A DNA stretch of 13,750 bases from Betaproteobacteria bacterium (GCA_003153335.1 PLYG01000420.1:1-13750), one strand, 5' to 3'; positions 7,232 through 13,750 are shown, counted from the first letter of the stretch. Notes: generated by a model from the sequence alone, not told the origin. Numbers and translations: made by a program.

Positions 7232-7815
7232 ATCGTCTCCGTGATCGCGGTTTCAGGGCGCTCCAGCACGCTGTAGCCTTGCCGCCAATGTGTAATCGCG
7301 ACCTGGACTGAGCGCACGGCCGCGCAGGCGAAGCCGAACATGCAGACGCCATAGACGAGGTTCATCGGCAGGTCGATGATGGTCATTTTGTAGGAGCCCA
7401 TTTTTTGCATCATCTGCCAGGTCAGGACCGTGGCGACCGCGAAAAAAACGAACCTGATAATGTCGACCAGCGTGGAAACGCTGCGCGCAAACCACTTTGG
7501 CATCATCCGGTAAAAGAAGTCGACATGGATGTGGGTATTGGTGCGCACCGCGGCGGCCATCCCGACGAACACCACGCAGATCAGCAAATAGCGCGCGATT
7601 TCCTCGGTCCACGAGGCCGAATCGTTGAGCACGTAGCGGGTGAAGAACTGATAGAAAATGTTGAGTGCGAGCACCCAGAAAAAGCCGAACGCGATCCATG
7701 CCTCGAAGCTGTAGTGCGAAAGGTCGATCGGGGCATCCTTGACGTGAAAGTGCTCGTCGTCGCCGAGGACTTTCGTGTCGCCTTCGGCGTGGTTTGTTGC
7801 GGTGGGACTATTCAC
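7228..7815 (-). CDS. dctQ: TRAP transporter small permease (DctQ family)
   Basis: This 195-residue membrane protein has four predicted hydrophobic segments, beginning near residues 38-58, 83-101, 120-138 and 150-165. The DctQ signatures are FFTRYVLNDSASWTEEIARYLLICVVFVG (about 57-85) and the following HIHVDFFYRMMP. The 30-40 residue N-terminal cytoplasmic extension is longer than in many DctQ proteins. The start is GTG at 7815, with AAGG about 8 nt upstream on the minus strand; no in-frame ATG lies before the first membrane segment. It overlaps dctM by 4 nt and lies 205 nt downstream of dctP. DctQ pairs with DctM to form the membrane complex. Confidence 0.92.
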   Translation of the reverse strand: MNSPTATNHAEGDTKVLGDDEHFHVKDAPIDLSHYSFEAWIAFGFFWVLALNIFYQFFTRYVLNDSASWTEEIARYLLICVVFVGMAAAVRTNTHIHVDFFYRMMPKWFARSVSTLVDIIRFVFFAVATVLTWQMMQKMGSYKMTIIDLPMNLVYGVCMFGFACAAVRSVQVAITHWRQGYSVLERPETAITETI

Positions 7816-7886
7816 GGGCGGCCTTGTCGGGTGTCTGCATTCCGGACATCACGCCCCGCGCCACAGCATGCGCGCGGCATTTCCAT

Positions 7887-7924
7887 GCTTGTCATTCTGA
7901 ACAAGCGCAGCGCAGTGAAGAATC
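7887..7924. repeat. Dispersed-repeat-like fragment in the dctP-dctQ spacer
   Basis: The spacer (7816-8020) contains GTCATTCTGA (7891-7900) followed by GCGCAGCGCAGTGAAGAATC (7905-7924). This resembles, from memory, the widespread GTCATTCTGAGCG...AGCGAAGAATC intergenic repeat, here with extra bases. The arms GCTTGT (7887-7892) and ACAAGC (7901-7906) form a perfect 6-bp hairpin with an 8-nt loop. No gene is seen in the rest of the spacer. Confidence 0.55.
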
Positions 7925-8020
7925 GGGTTGGGTGGAGGAAACCTCAGGGTCGGAGTGTTGTGCTCCCGTTTGCCCGGACTTCTTCGCTTCAATCTGATCC
8001 TCCGTCGCTGCGCGCAACGC

Positions 8021-8992
8021 TCACTTGATCGCTACGATCCTGTCGTAGTCGGCCTTGGTGTAGCCTTGCGAAGCGGGGTCGAAGTTCTTCAGCACCGCGT
8101 CGACAAACGACTGCCGGTTGACCGCGACGATGTTGATGCCTTTTTTCTTGAACTCGTCGACGAGTTCCGCTTCACGCTTCTTGATGTCATTGGTCGCCTT
8201 GGTGGCGGCTTCCTGCGTGACGTCGGTGAAAATCTTCTTGTCCGCGTCCGAGAGCTTGTTCCAGACGTGCGGGGCGACCTGCGTCGCGAGGGCATCGATG
8301 ATGTGGCCGGTCAGCATGATGTTCTTTTGCACTTCATAGAACTTCTTGGCTTCGATCGTGGTCAGGGGATTTTCCTGCGCTTCGACGGTGCCGTTTTGCA
8401 ACGCCAGATAGACTTCGGCAAAAGCGATGGGGGTTGGATTCGCGCCGCACGATTTCGGCGTGGCCATATATGCGGGCACATCCGGCACGCGGATCTTCAG
8501 CCCCTTCATTCCGGCGCAATCGGTGAATGCGCGGTTGGACGAGGTGTGGCGCGCGCCGTAATACGTCACCGCCGTGACCTGGATCCCGGTCTGCTTGCGG
8601 TAGCCCTCGGCCAGTTCCTTGAACACGTCGCTTTGCGCGTACTTGAGCAAGTGGTCCGCGTCGCGGAAGATGAACGGGTAGTAGCTCACGCCGATGCGCG
8701 GATACGAGCGCGCGGCGAACGACAGGCCGGAAATGATCATGTCCACCGTGCCCAGCGTCAGGCCCTGGTTGATGTCGCTTTCCTTGCCCAGCGATGACGC
8801 TGGGAAGACGGCGATCTCGTACCGGTCGTGGGTGCGCTTCTTGATTTCGTCGGCCGCCCACAGCGACCACTTGTGATAGGGCTCCGAGGTTTCATACACG
8901 TGCGCCCACTTGAGCTTGGTCTGCGCGAGTGCGACATTGGATGCCAGCACGACGGCGCTGGCGGCGATGAACACCTTGGTCAACAATTTCAT
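8021..8992 (-). CDS. dctP: TRAP transporter periplasmic receptor (DctP family)
   Basis: This is a 323-residue extracytoplasmic solute receptor with a signal peptide (residues 1-23, probable cleavage ALA|QT). DctP features include LKWAHVYETSEPYHKW (27-42), the carboxylate-binding arginine in LKIRVPDVP (Arg168), TPIAFAEVYLALQNGTVEAQENP (187-209) and the conserved Asn208. The start ATG at 8992 is preceded by a strong Shine-Dalgarno AGGAGAG (8998-9004, minus strand). It delivers ligand to DctQM. The retained arginine points to a carboxylate, in keeping with the neighbouring sugar-acid enzymes. A REP-like palindrome lies 100 nt upstream, between it and the dehydrogenase gene. Confidence 0.94.
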   Translation of the reverse strand: MKLLTKVFIAASAVVLASNVALAQTKLKWAHVYETSEPYHKWSLWAADEIKKRTHDRYEIAVFPASSLGKESDINQGLTLGTVDMIISGLSFAARSYPRIGVSYYPFIFRDADHLLKYAQSDVFKELAEGYRKQTGIQVTAVTYYGARHTSSNRAFTDCAGMKGLKIRVPDVPAYMATPKSCGANPTPIAFAEVYLALQNGTVEAQENPLTTIEAKKFYEVQKNIMLTGHIIDALATQVAPHVWNKLSDADKKIFTDVTQEAATKATNDIKKREAELVDEFKKKGINIVAVNRQSFVDAVLKNFDPASQGYTKADYDRIVAIK

Positions 8993-9090
8993 GTCTTCTC
9001 TCCTGAAGAAAAATCATCGTTTCCGCCCTCGACCATCGTAATCAAGGAAAGGTTACTGCAAAAAATCCGTCAGTTTCCTTTGGCGCGACG

Positions 9091-9120
9091 CAGGATGAGT
9101 CGAGCGAAGCGATACTCATC
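9091..9120. repeat. REP-like palindrome in the dehydrogenase-dctP spacer
   Basis: GATGAGT (9094-9100) and ACTCATC (9114-9120) are perfect 7-bp inverted arms around CGAGCGAAGCGAT (9101-9113). The unit matches, from memory, the common GGATGGGTNGAGCGAAGCGATACCCATC repeat, except that a G-to-A change in the left arm is matched by a C-to-T change in the right arm. The spacer (8993-9153) shows no gene; the transcript must pass through this hairpin on its way from the dehydrogenase gene to dctP. Confidence 0.65.
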
Positions 9121-9153
9121 ATGCTCGATTCGCCGCGAATCTCAAACTCGATC

Positions 9154-10194
9154 TCAAGCACAAACCAACTGCACTTTCGTGCTACGCGTCTTGTCGCGCG
9201 CGATGTTGAATGCCTCGATCGCGTCGGTGATCTTGTGCTGGCTGGAAATCAGCGGCCGCACGTCGATGCGCTGTTCGCTGATATAGCGCACCGCCCAGTC
9301 GAACACATTGCCGAAGCGAAAACTTCCGATGTAATTGAGCTCGCGCGCCATGATCTGGTTGGCTGGGAAGTGCATGCCTTCCGGCGGCAGCGTGCCCACT
9401 TGCACGATGGTGCCGCCCTTGCGCGTGGCTTCCAGGCAGCTCATCAGCGCCGCAGGACTGCCCGCAACCTCGAGCGCCACATCGACCTCGCCGATGGCCT
9501 CGGCCAGCGACGTGCCCGCGGGCAGGTGGTCGACACGCAGGCCCACGTCCGCGCCGATGCGGCGCGCGACGGAGAGCGGATTGTCGACCACGTCGGTGAC
9601 GATCACCTTTACCGCGCCGAACAGCTTGGCCGCCAGCACGGTCATACAGCCTATCGTTCCTGCGCCGGTCACCAGCACCGTCTTGCCGACCAGCGGCGTG
9701 CCGATGCGGTTCACCGAATGCAACCCGACCGAGAACGGCTCGCAGCACGCGAGTTCACCCAGCGTCACATCGCCGGAAATCGGGGTGAGCTGGCGCTCGC
9801 CCATCAGGAAGTATTCACGGAACATGCCTTGGACGTGCGGAAAAATGCTGGCGCTGCCCAGGAAGCGCATTTCCCGGCAAAGATTCTCGCGGCCGTCGCG
9901 GCAGTTGTCGCATTTGCCGCAGGGGTGCGACGGATTGATGGCGACCTTATCGCCTTCCTTGACCCGAGTGACACCGGCCCCGACCTTGGCGACTACGCCA
10001 GAGGCCTCGTGCCCCGGTGTCAGCGGTTCGCGGATTTGGAAGCTGCCGACCCTGCCTTCGAAGAAGTAATGCATGTCGGAGCCGCAGATGCCGCCCGCGC
10101 CCAAGCGCAGCAATACCTGGCCCGCGCCCGGTTCGGGGGTCGCGATCGGTTCCAGGCGCAGATCGTTGGCGCCGTGAATCTTGCAGTCGAGCAT
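9154..10194 (-). CDS. idnD: Zinc-dependent dehydrogenase, L-idonate 5-dehydrogenase-like
   Basis: This 346-residue medium-chain zinc alcohol dehydrogenase has catalytic-zinc ligands Cys37 (GICGSD), His62-Glu63 (GHE) and Glu152 (CEPF). The structural-zinc cysteines are 92, 95, 98 and 106, and the nucleotide-binding motif is GAGTIG (177-182). The block AINPSHPCGKCDNC and the segment MRFLGSASIFPHVQG (109-123) closely resemble, from memory, L-idonate 5-dehydrogenase (E. coli IdnD), which interconverts L-idonate and 5-ketogluconate. Relatives act on other hexonates, such as L-galactonate or L-gulonate. The start ATG at 10194 has a perfect AGGAGG Shine-Dalgarno 8 nt upstream (10203-10208, minus strand). 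It follows the GntR regulator gene by 63 nt. The class is secure; L-idonate itself is likely but not proven. Confidence 0.88.
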   Translation of the reverse strand: MLDCKIHGANDLRLEPIATPEPGAGQVLLRLGAGGICGSDMHYFFEGRVGSFQIREPLTPGHEASGVVAKVGAGVTRVKEGDKVAINPSHPCGKCDNCRDGRENLCREMRFLGSASIFPHVQGMFREYFLMGERQLTPISGDVTLGELACCEPFSVGLHSVNRIGTPLVGKTVLVTGAGTIGCMTVLAAKLFGAVKVIVTDVVDNPLSVARRIGADVGLRVDHLPAGTSLAEAIGEVDVALEVAGSPAALMSCLEATRKGGTIVQVGTLPPEGMHFPANQIMARELNYIGSFRFGNVFDWAVRYISEQRIDVRPLISSQHKITDAIEAFNIARDKTRSTKVQLVCA

Positions 10195-10257
10195 AGGACT
10201 TTCCTCCTGGTTCGTTGATCCGGTGCTGTGACGCTCAATGATTGCTCCGCATCTTCG

Positions 10258-10965
10258 TCACCTGCCATCCCAACTCTTGCTGAAGCGCTTCGCCGCCTGT
10301 TCCATGTGATGGTGCATCGTCGCGCGCGCCTGGTCCGGGTCGTGGCTGCGAATCGCTTCCAGCACCGCAGCGTGTTCGCGAATCGCGGACGACCACGATC
10401 TGGGCGTGTTGAAATGGTGCTGGAGCTGGGTGAACAACGGACCGCCCCGCTCCTCCCAAAGGTTCTTGACCACGTGCACCAGCGCCACGTTGTTGGTGGC
10501 CTCGGCAACGCGCAGATGAAACAGGCGGTCGGCTTCCAGAGGCTGCGCCATCTTCTGGGCGTCTTCCTCCATCTGCTGCAGTGCTTCGGCGATCTGGGCG
10601 AGCTGCGGCCGTTTGCCTACCTTCGCCGCCAGCGCCGCGCATTCGCCCTCGATCGCCTTGCGGGCGCGGATGAGGTCGAACGGACCCGCAAGATGACCGC
10701 CGTTGCCCGCGCGTGCCGCACTCATGCCGGCGGCGAGTGCGTGAACATAGATGCCCGACCCGACGCGGACTTCGACCAGTCCTTCCACCTCCAGCGCGAT
10801 CAAGGCTTCGCGCACCGATGGCCGGGACACGCGCAACTGCTTGGCCAGGTCGCGTTCCGGCGGCAGCCGCGCACCCACCGCGTATTCGCCCGACATGATC
10901 AGGCCGCGGATCTGTTCCGCGATCTGGCGATAAAGGCGCCGGGGTTCGATGCTGGTCAGGGGCAT
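10258..10965 (-). CDS. FadR-family (GntR superfamily) transcriptional regulator
   Basis: This is a 235-residue DNA-binding regulator. Its N-terminal winged helix-turn-helix (about residues 9-76) has the GntR signature LPPERDLAKQLRVSRPSVREAL and the wing GLVEVRVGSGIYV. The C-terminal FCD effector domain (about 97-230) retains likely metal/ligand residues Asp146, His150, His198 and His219/220. FCD regulators commonly bind carboxylates such as sugar acids or lactate. The gene is first in the leftward operon. A perfect TGGTAATACCA palindrome 70 nt upstream of the start fits autoregulation and operon control. There is no strong Shine-Dalgarno before the ATG (only a pyrimidine-rich tract), so the regulator may be made at a low level. 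Confidence 0.92.
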   Translation of the reverse strand: MPLTSIEPRRLYRQIAEQIRGLIMSGEYAVGARLPPERDLAKQLRVSRPSVREALIALEVEGLVEVRVGSGIYVHALAAGMSAARAGNGGHLAGPFDLIRARKAIEGECAALAAKVGKRPQLAQIAEALQQMEEDAQKMAQPLEADRLFHLRVAEATNNVALVHVVKNLWEERGGPLFTQLQHHFNTPRSWSSAIREHAAVLEAIRSHDPDQARATMHHHMEQAAKRFSKSWDGR

Positions 10966-11004
10966 GGGAAAAGGACGGGACGGTTGGGCCGTTCTCCAGA
11001 CGCG

Positions 11005-11045
11005 AGGCTAAACAAGTCTGCCTAAGCGGTCAAGTGGTAATACCA
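11005..11045 (-). promoter_or_regulatory. Likely operon promoter and GntR operator
   Basis: On the minus strand, TTGACC (11028-11033), a 17-nt spacer and TAGCCT (11005-11010) form a plausible sigma-70 promoter about 40 nt upstream of the regulator ATG. Directly beside the -35 box is TGGTAATACCA (11035-11045), a perfect 5+1+5 inverted repeat. It has the TGGT-N3-ACCA form typical of FadR-subfamily operators; known sites for UxuR/ExuR contain TGGTATACCA. I saw no second copy in front of the other operon genes. The -10 box is a weak match (3 of 6 bases). Confidence 0.6.
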
Positions 11046-11153
11046 ATCTTTCGGATAAACAGCCATCAATGGAATTTGTGCAAGCCTGACAGGCGGCATC
11101 CGTTTCCGGGCGTGCAGATGCGCCCGCGGCCGTGTCGCTGCCAGCGTTCGCGC

Positions 11154-11381
11154 CTATCCGTTCTCGACGTCGATCCGCCGGCCGGAACCAATGGTTGCGC
11201 CGGCGTCTTCCCGAAGGCCGGCCACCACCCAGGCGTCGACGCAGCCGGAGCGCTGCCAATGGCGGTCCACTTCCTGCAGGGCAATGATGTCGGCGTCCTT
11301 GACCTCGCTGGCAACGCGCGCCAGGTCGTGCCGGTTGTCCTTGCCGAGACCGAACTGAATGATGCAGGTGACGATCTTCAT
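11154..11381 (-). pseudogene. Remnant of an endonuclease/exonuclease/phosphatase-family gene
   Basis: The 75-codon reading frame begins MKIVTCIIQFGLGKDN and runs to ADIIALQEVDRHWQRSG (about residue 45), which is the N-terminus of an EEP-fold (DNase I-like) phosphoesterase; the IIALQEVD block is diagnostic. Family members are about 230-280 residues, so most of the domain is missing. The first catalytic asparagine region (normally TWNIQFG) reads TCIIQFG. After the break, DAWVVAG...SGRRID resembles the C-terminal RRIDY block of such proteins, which suggests an internal deletion rather than simple truncation. It lies 58 nt after the MetE-like gene on the same strand. Of the rest of the 474-nt gene-free span (10966-11439), 11046-11153 and 11382-11439 show nothing recognisable. 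Confidence 0.7.
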
Positions 11382-11439
11382 GCGGCGCCAAGGCGCGGGA
11401 TCGCGCGAGCCGGGTCAGGACAAACGGCTGACCGACTTC

Positions 11440-12525
11440 CTAACTTGCGGCAGTTTCATTGATTTCTTGAGCGGCCAACGACAAGTTCACGAGCTTTTTT
11501 CTGGCGCTTGCGTGAGTCAACTCCAGCATGCCGCAGTCCGGCGCCAGAATCAGTTGCTCTTTTGGTATGTAGCGCAGCGCTTCGTTGGCGCGCGCCACCA
11601 GGGATTCAACTCTTTCAACTTCGTTCTCACCGACGTCAATTACGCCCAGCATGACGGTTTTTTTCCCGATAGCGCTCAATATGGAAACATCCAGTCTGCT
11701 CGCCGCTCCCTCTATGGAAACGACGTCCAGCGCAGACTCGGACAGCCACGTCAAGACATCGCGGTAATAGTCCTGATTCGCTTTGTAGCTGATGCCTTTT
11801 CGCTCCAGCGGCTTATTCGGATAACCGCAGCAAATATGCACCACAAACGTCGCGCGCCCCTCTAGTCCCGCAAAGCAACGTTCGAGCGCTTGCAGCCCCC
11901 AGGCTTGCGCCGCCGCCGGATAGCGCAGCAGTACAGGATCGTCGAACTGAATCATCCGGCATCCGGCCGCGATCAGGGCCGCGACTTCATGATGAATTGC
12001 GTCGGCGTAATCGAAGGCGAGACGTTTTCGATCGCCTTGATAATATTCATCTGCCACGCAGTCGGCAACGGTGCTGGGCCCGGGAAGGCCTATTTTTGGG
12101 ATGCCCCTGGCGTGCCTCTTGGTGAACAAAAACTCATCCAGAACCATCGGCTTCTTATACTTTATCTTTCTGATTACGCGCGGAGCGTTTTGCTGGGAAG
12201 TTCCGGCGCGCATCGAGATTGGCTTCAGGTTAAGGGCGTCAACTCCGTCTAGTTTATTGACGATATGCAGCACATAGTGGCCGCGCCGTTCTTCGCCGTC
12301 GGTCATGATGTCGATGCCCGCTCGATTCTGGTCTTTGATTGCCTGAAGAGCGGCCTTGTCCAACAATTTTTCAAACTCGGTTTGCCCGAGTTCTTTTTCC
12401 CGGCGGTCAAAAGAAAACCCGAAGCTGTCGAGCAAGGATCGACCGTTTTGCTTGTAGATGTAACGCGGCTTTGGATAGCTACCTACGATCGCTGTCAGAA
12501 CCTTGGTTTGTGTTCGGGTTGCCAT
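11440..12525 (-). CDS. MetE C-terminal-like protein (cobalamin-independent methionine synthase II family)
   Basis: This 361-residue TIM-barrel protein is homologous to the C-terminal half of MetE. The zinc ligands are present: His230 and Cys232 (VVHICCGYP), Glu272 (VSIEGAAS) and Cys331 (APDCGM). The DGEERRGHYV region (76-85) and QFDDPVL (193-199) are also characteristic. Such free-standing proteins include methyltransferases of unknown substrate and epoxyalkane:coenzyme M transferases; true methionine synthases are about 750 residues, so methionine synthesis should not be assumed. Start: ATG 12525 is chosen because homology begins just after it. An alternative TTG at 12543 would overlap the ABC ATPase stop (TTGA); neither has a clear Shine-Dalgarno. 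The gene is noticeably poorer in GC (three sampled 60-nt stretches gave 40-48%) than its neighbour ABC gene, and may be of foreign origin. Confidence 0.85.
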   Translation of the reverse strand: MATRTQTKVLTAIVGSYPKPRYIYKQNGRSLLDSFGFSFDRREKELGQTEFEKLLDKAALQAIKDQNRAGIDIMTDGEERRGHYVLHIVNKLDGVDALNLKPISMRAGTSQQNAPRVIRKIKYKKPMVLDEFLFTKRHARGIPKIGLPGPSTVADCVADEYYQGDRKRLAFDYADAIHHEVAALIAAGCRMIQFDDPVLLRYPAAAQAWGLQALERCFAGLEGRATFVVHICCGYPNKPLERKGISYKANQDYYRDVLTWLSESALDVVSIEGAASRLDVSILSAIGKKTVMLGVIDVGENEVERVESLVARANEALRYIPKEQLILAPDCGMLELTHASARKKLVNLSLAAQEINETAAS

Positions 12526-12539
12526 AGTCAGATGGTCGG

Positions 12540-13598
12540 TCAAGCCGCTAAACGCGCATCGAGCCGCCGGCCGGTTGTCTTGTCGAAGAGTAGTGCGCTC
12601 GCGGGAGAGATATGGAGGTGCACGCTGTCGCCTTCACGATGGCGGGGTTCCGCGCCGGCCTCGAGAAAACGAATGACTCCGAGAGAACTGTCGGCTGTGT
12701 AGAGCACCTCCCGGCCCATCGGCTCGGCGGCGGTAACGCGCGCTGGCGTTCCGAGTTCCGCCACCTGCAAGCTCTCCGGCCGAATCCCCAGGACAACCGC
12801 GCCCTGCACCGGACTCGAGAGTGGGATCCTCGCCTCGTGAACCTTGACCAACGAACCGTCAGCCTCCCCGTCGAACAAATTGATCGGCGGCGAGCCGACG
12901 AAGCTGGCGACGAATAAAGTGTCGGGACGCTCGTAGAGATCCTCGGCGGCGCCTTCCTGCTCGACGCGACCGGCATGCATCACCACCACCCGGTCGGCCA
13001 TCGTTGTCGCTTCGATCTGATCGTGCGTGACCAGGATCGTCGTTACCCCCAGCTCGCGCTGGATGCGGCGGATCTCGGTACGCATCGTCAGCCGCAATCC
13101 CGCGTCGAGGTTCGACAGCGGTTCATCGAGCAGCAGCAGGTGCGGTCGCTTGACCAGAGCCCGGGCGAGCGCGACGCGCTGTTGCTGGCCGCCCGAAAGT
13201 TGGCTCGGCCGCCGGTCGAGAAATCCGTCGACGCGCACCAGCGCGGCGATCTCCCGCGCGCGAGTCTCGGCCTCGGCCCTCTCGACCTTTTTGAAGCGAA
13301 GCGGGAACATGATGTTCTCGAGCACCGACATGTTGGGATAGAGCGCATAGGACTGGAAGACGATGCCGACGTTGCGGCCGCGCGCTTCAACGTCATTGAC
13401 CCGCGCGCCGTCGAACGTGATGTCGCCGCTGGTGGGCTGGTAGATGCCCGCGAGCATCATCAGGGTCGTCGACTTGCCACAGCCGGAAGGCCCCAGAACC
13501 GCCACGAAGGCGCCATCCTCGATCGTGAGGTCGATGCCCGCGACCGCGTTTGCGCCGACCCATTCCTTGCGCAGGTTCTTGAGTTCGATGCGCGCCAT
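12540..13598 (-). CDS. ABC transporter ATP-binding protein (MalK/UgpC type)
   Basis: This 352-residue ATPase of a carbohydrate-type ABC importer carries Walker A GPSGCGKST (36-44), the Q-loop at Gln82 (FQSYALYPNMSV), signature LSGGQQQR (134-141), Walker B LLLLDEP with Glu159 and the switch His192 (VTHDQIEATTM). A C-terminal TOBE/regulatory region occupies about residues 240-350. The length and order are those of MalK/UgpC. The start ATG at 13598 has AAGGGG just upstream and lies 3 nt after the stop of a permease gene. Its stop is 14 nt before the start of the MetE-like gene. It energises the transporter to which the adjacent permease belongs; the cargo cannot be read from this fragment. Confidence 0.95.
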   Translation of the reverse strand: MARIELKNLRKEWVGANAVAGIDLTIEDGAFVAVLGPSGCGKSTTLMMLAGIYQPTSGDITFDGARVNDVEARGRNVGIVFQSYALYPNMSVLENIMFPLRFKKVERAEAETRAREIAALVRVDGFLDRRPSQLSGGQQQRVALARALVKRPHLLLLDEPLSNLDAGLRLTMRTEIRRIQRELGVTTILVTHDQIEATTMADRVVVMHAGRVEQEGAAEDLYERPDTLFVASFVGSPPINLFDGEADGSLVKVHEARIPLSSPVQGAVVLGIRPESLQVAELGTPARVTAAEPMGREVLYTADSSLGVIRFLEAGAEPRHREGDSVHLHISPASALLFDKTTGRRLDARLAA

Positions 13599-13601
13599 GG
13601 T

Positions 13602-13750
13602 TTACCCCTTGATGCCGCCGATCGTCATCTGCGTCAGATACTTCTGACAGAAGATGTAGAGGAGCAGGCTTGGCAAAACGTAGAAAACCGCGACGGCGGC
13701 AACGATGCCGTAGTCGACCCCCATCACATCGTCGGAAACCCAGAACAGGT
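13602..13750 (-). CDS. ABC transporter permease (MalG/UgpE type), C-terminal fragment
   Basis: The last 48 codons of a minus-strand gene run off the right edge of the window. The translation ends with a hydrophobic segment (YGIVAAVAVFYVLPSLLLYI) followed by FCQKYLTQMTIGGIKG and a TAA stop. This is the typical C-terminus of the MalG-like inner-membrane permease of carbohydrate ABC importers, where a final helix precedes a short QKYL..G..GAVKG-like tail. The EAA loop lies outside the window. Only 3 nt separate it from the ATPase gene, so the two are co-transcribed. Confidence 0.85.
   Translation of the reverse strand, partial: LFWVSDDVMGVDYGIVAAVAVFYVLPSLLLYIFCQKYLTQMTIGGIKG

Noticed and set aside
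8993..9153. A separate promoter for dctP (TTGCAG with TACGAT on the minus strand).
   Set aside because: The spacing is only 15 nt and the hexamers are poor; evidence is too weak to list as a feature.
9121..10218. Long open frame (365 codons) on the plus strand opposite the idonate dehydrogenase gene.
   Set aside because: Its translation is rich in Arg, Ala and His without any recognisable domain, and the minus strand holds a gene with all zinc ligands and a perfect Shine-Dalgarno. It is an antisense shadow in high-GC DNA.
11440..12525. Full methionine synthase MetE.
   Set aside because: Only the C-terminal catalytic half is present as a complete stand-alone protein; the length fits the family II group, not a truncated MetE.
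1..13750. CRISPR array, tRNA, rRNA, prophage, toxin-antitoxin or defence system.
   Set aside because: No regularly spaced repeats, no tRNA-like cloverleaf noticed, and every sizeable gene belongs to metabolism, transport or regulation.

Overview
The window looks like a chromosomal catabolic and transport region of a high-GC proteobacterium, most likely a betaproteobacterium of the Burkholderiales type. The grounds are the orphan Bug/TTT-type periplasmic receptor, the TRAP transporter, the sugar-acid enzyme set and high GC in most genes. The species cannot be named. There are no tRNA or rRNA genes, no CRISPR array, and no recognisable transposase, phage or defence genes.

Left part, plus strand (1-3671): a 5'-truncated M24-fold metallohydrolase overlaps by 4 nt a beta-hydroxyacid dehydrogenase of the 3-hydroxyisobutyrate dehydrogenase family. 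A spacer with a perfect 17-bp inverted repeat follows, then a secreted TTT/Bug solute receptor and a secreted alpha/beta hydrolase of DUF3530 type. This group ends at a GC-rich stem-loop, where it meets the leftward operon.

Central part, minus strand (10965 down to 3745): seven genes are arranged as one catabolic unit. In transcription order they are a FadR-type GntR regulator, an L-idonate 5-dehydrogenase-like zinc enzyme, TRAP receptor (DctP), TRAP small permease (DctQ), TRAP large permease (DctM), a UxaA/altronate dehydratase-family enzyme and an NTF2/SnoaL-like protein. A likely promoter (TTGACC, 17-nt spacer, TAGCCT) with an adjacent perfect operator palindrome TGGTAATACCA precedes the regulator. 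The simplest model is TRAP import of a hexonate-like sugar acid, oxidation by the dehydrogenase and dehydration by the UxaA-family enzyme, under control of the GntR protein. The exact substrate is not determined by the sequence.

Right part, minus strand (13750 down to 11154): the end of a MalG/UgpE-type ABC permease and its ATPase are followed by a lower-GC gene for a MetE-C-terminal-like (cobalamin-independent methionine synthase II family) protein. After that comes a short decayed remnant of an endonuclease/exonuclease/phosphatase-family gene.

Spacers in this window hold four different palindromic or dispersed-repeat-like elements (1706-1766, 3709-3734, 7887-7924, 9091-9120). I see no convincing wholly new system. 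The best leads are the self-contained operator/promoter and sugar-acid operon with a translationally coupled NTF2-like protein, the intergenic palindromes, the altered metal site of the M24 protein, and the lower-GC MetE-like gene beside a gene remnant.
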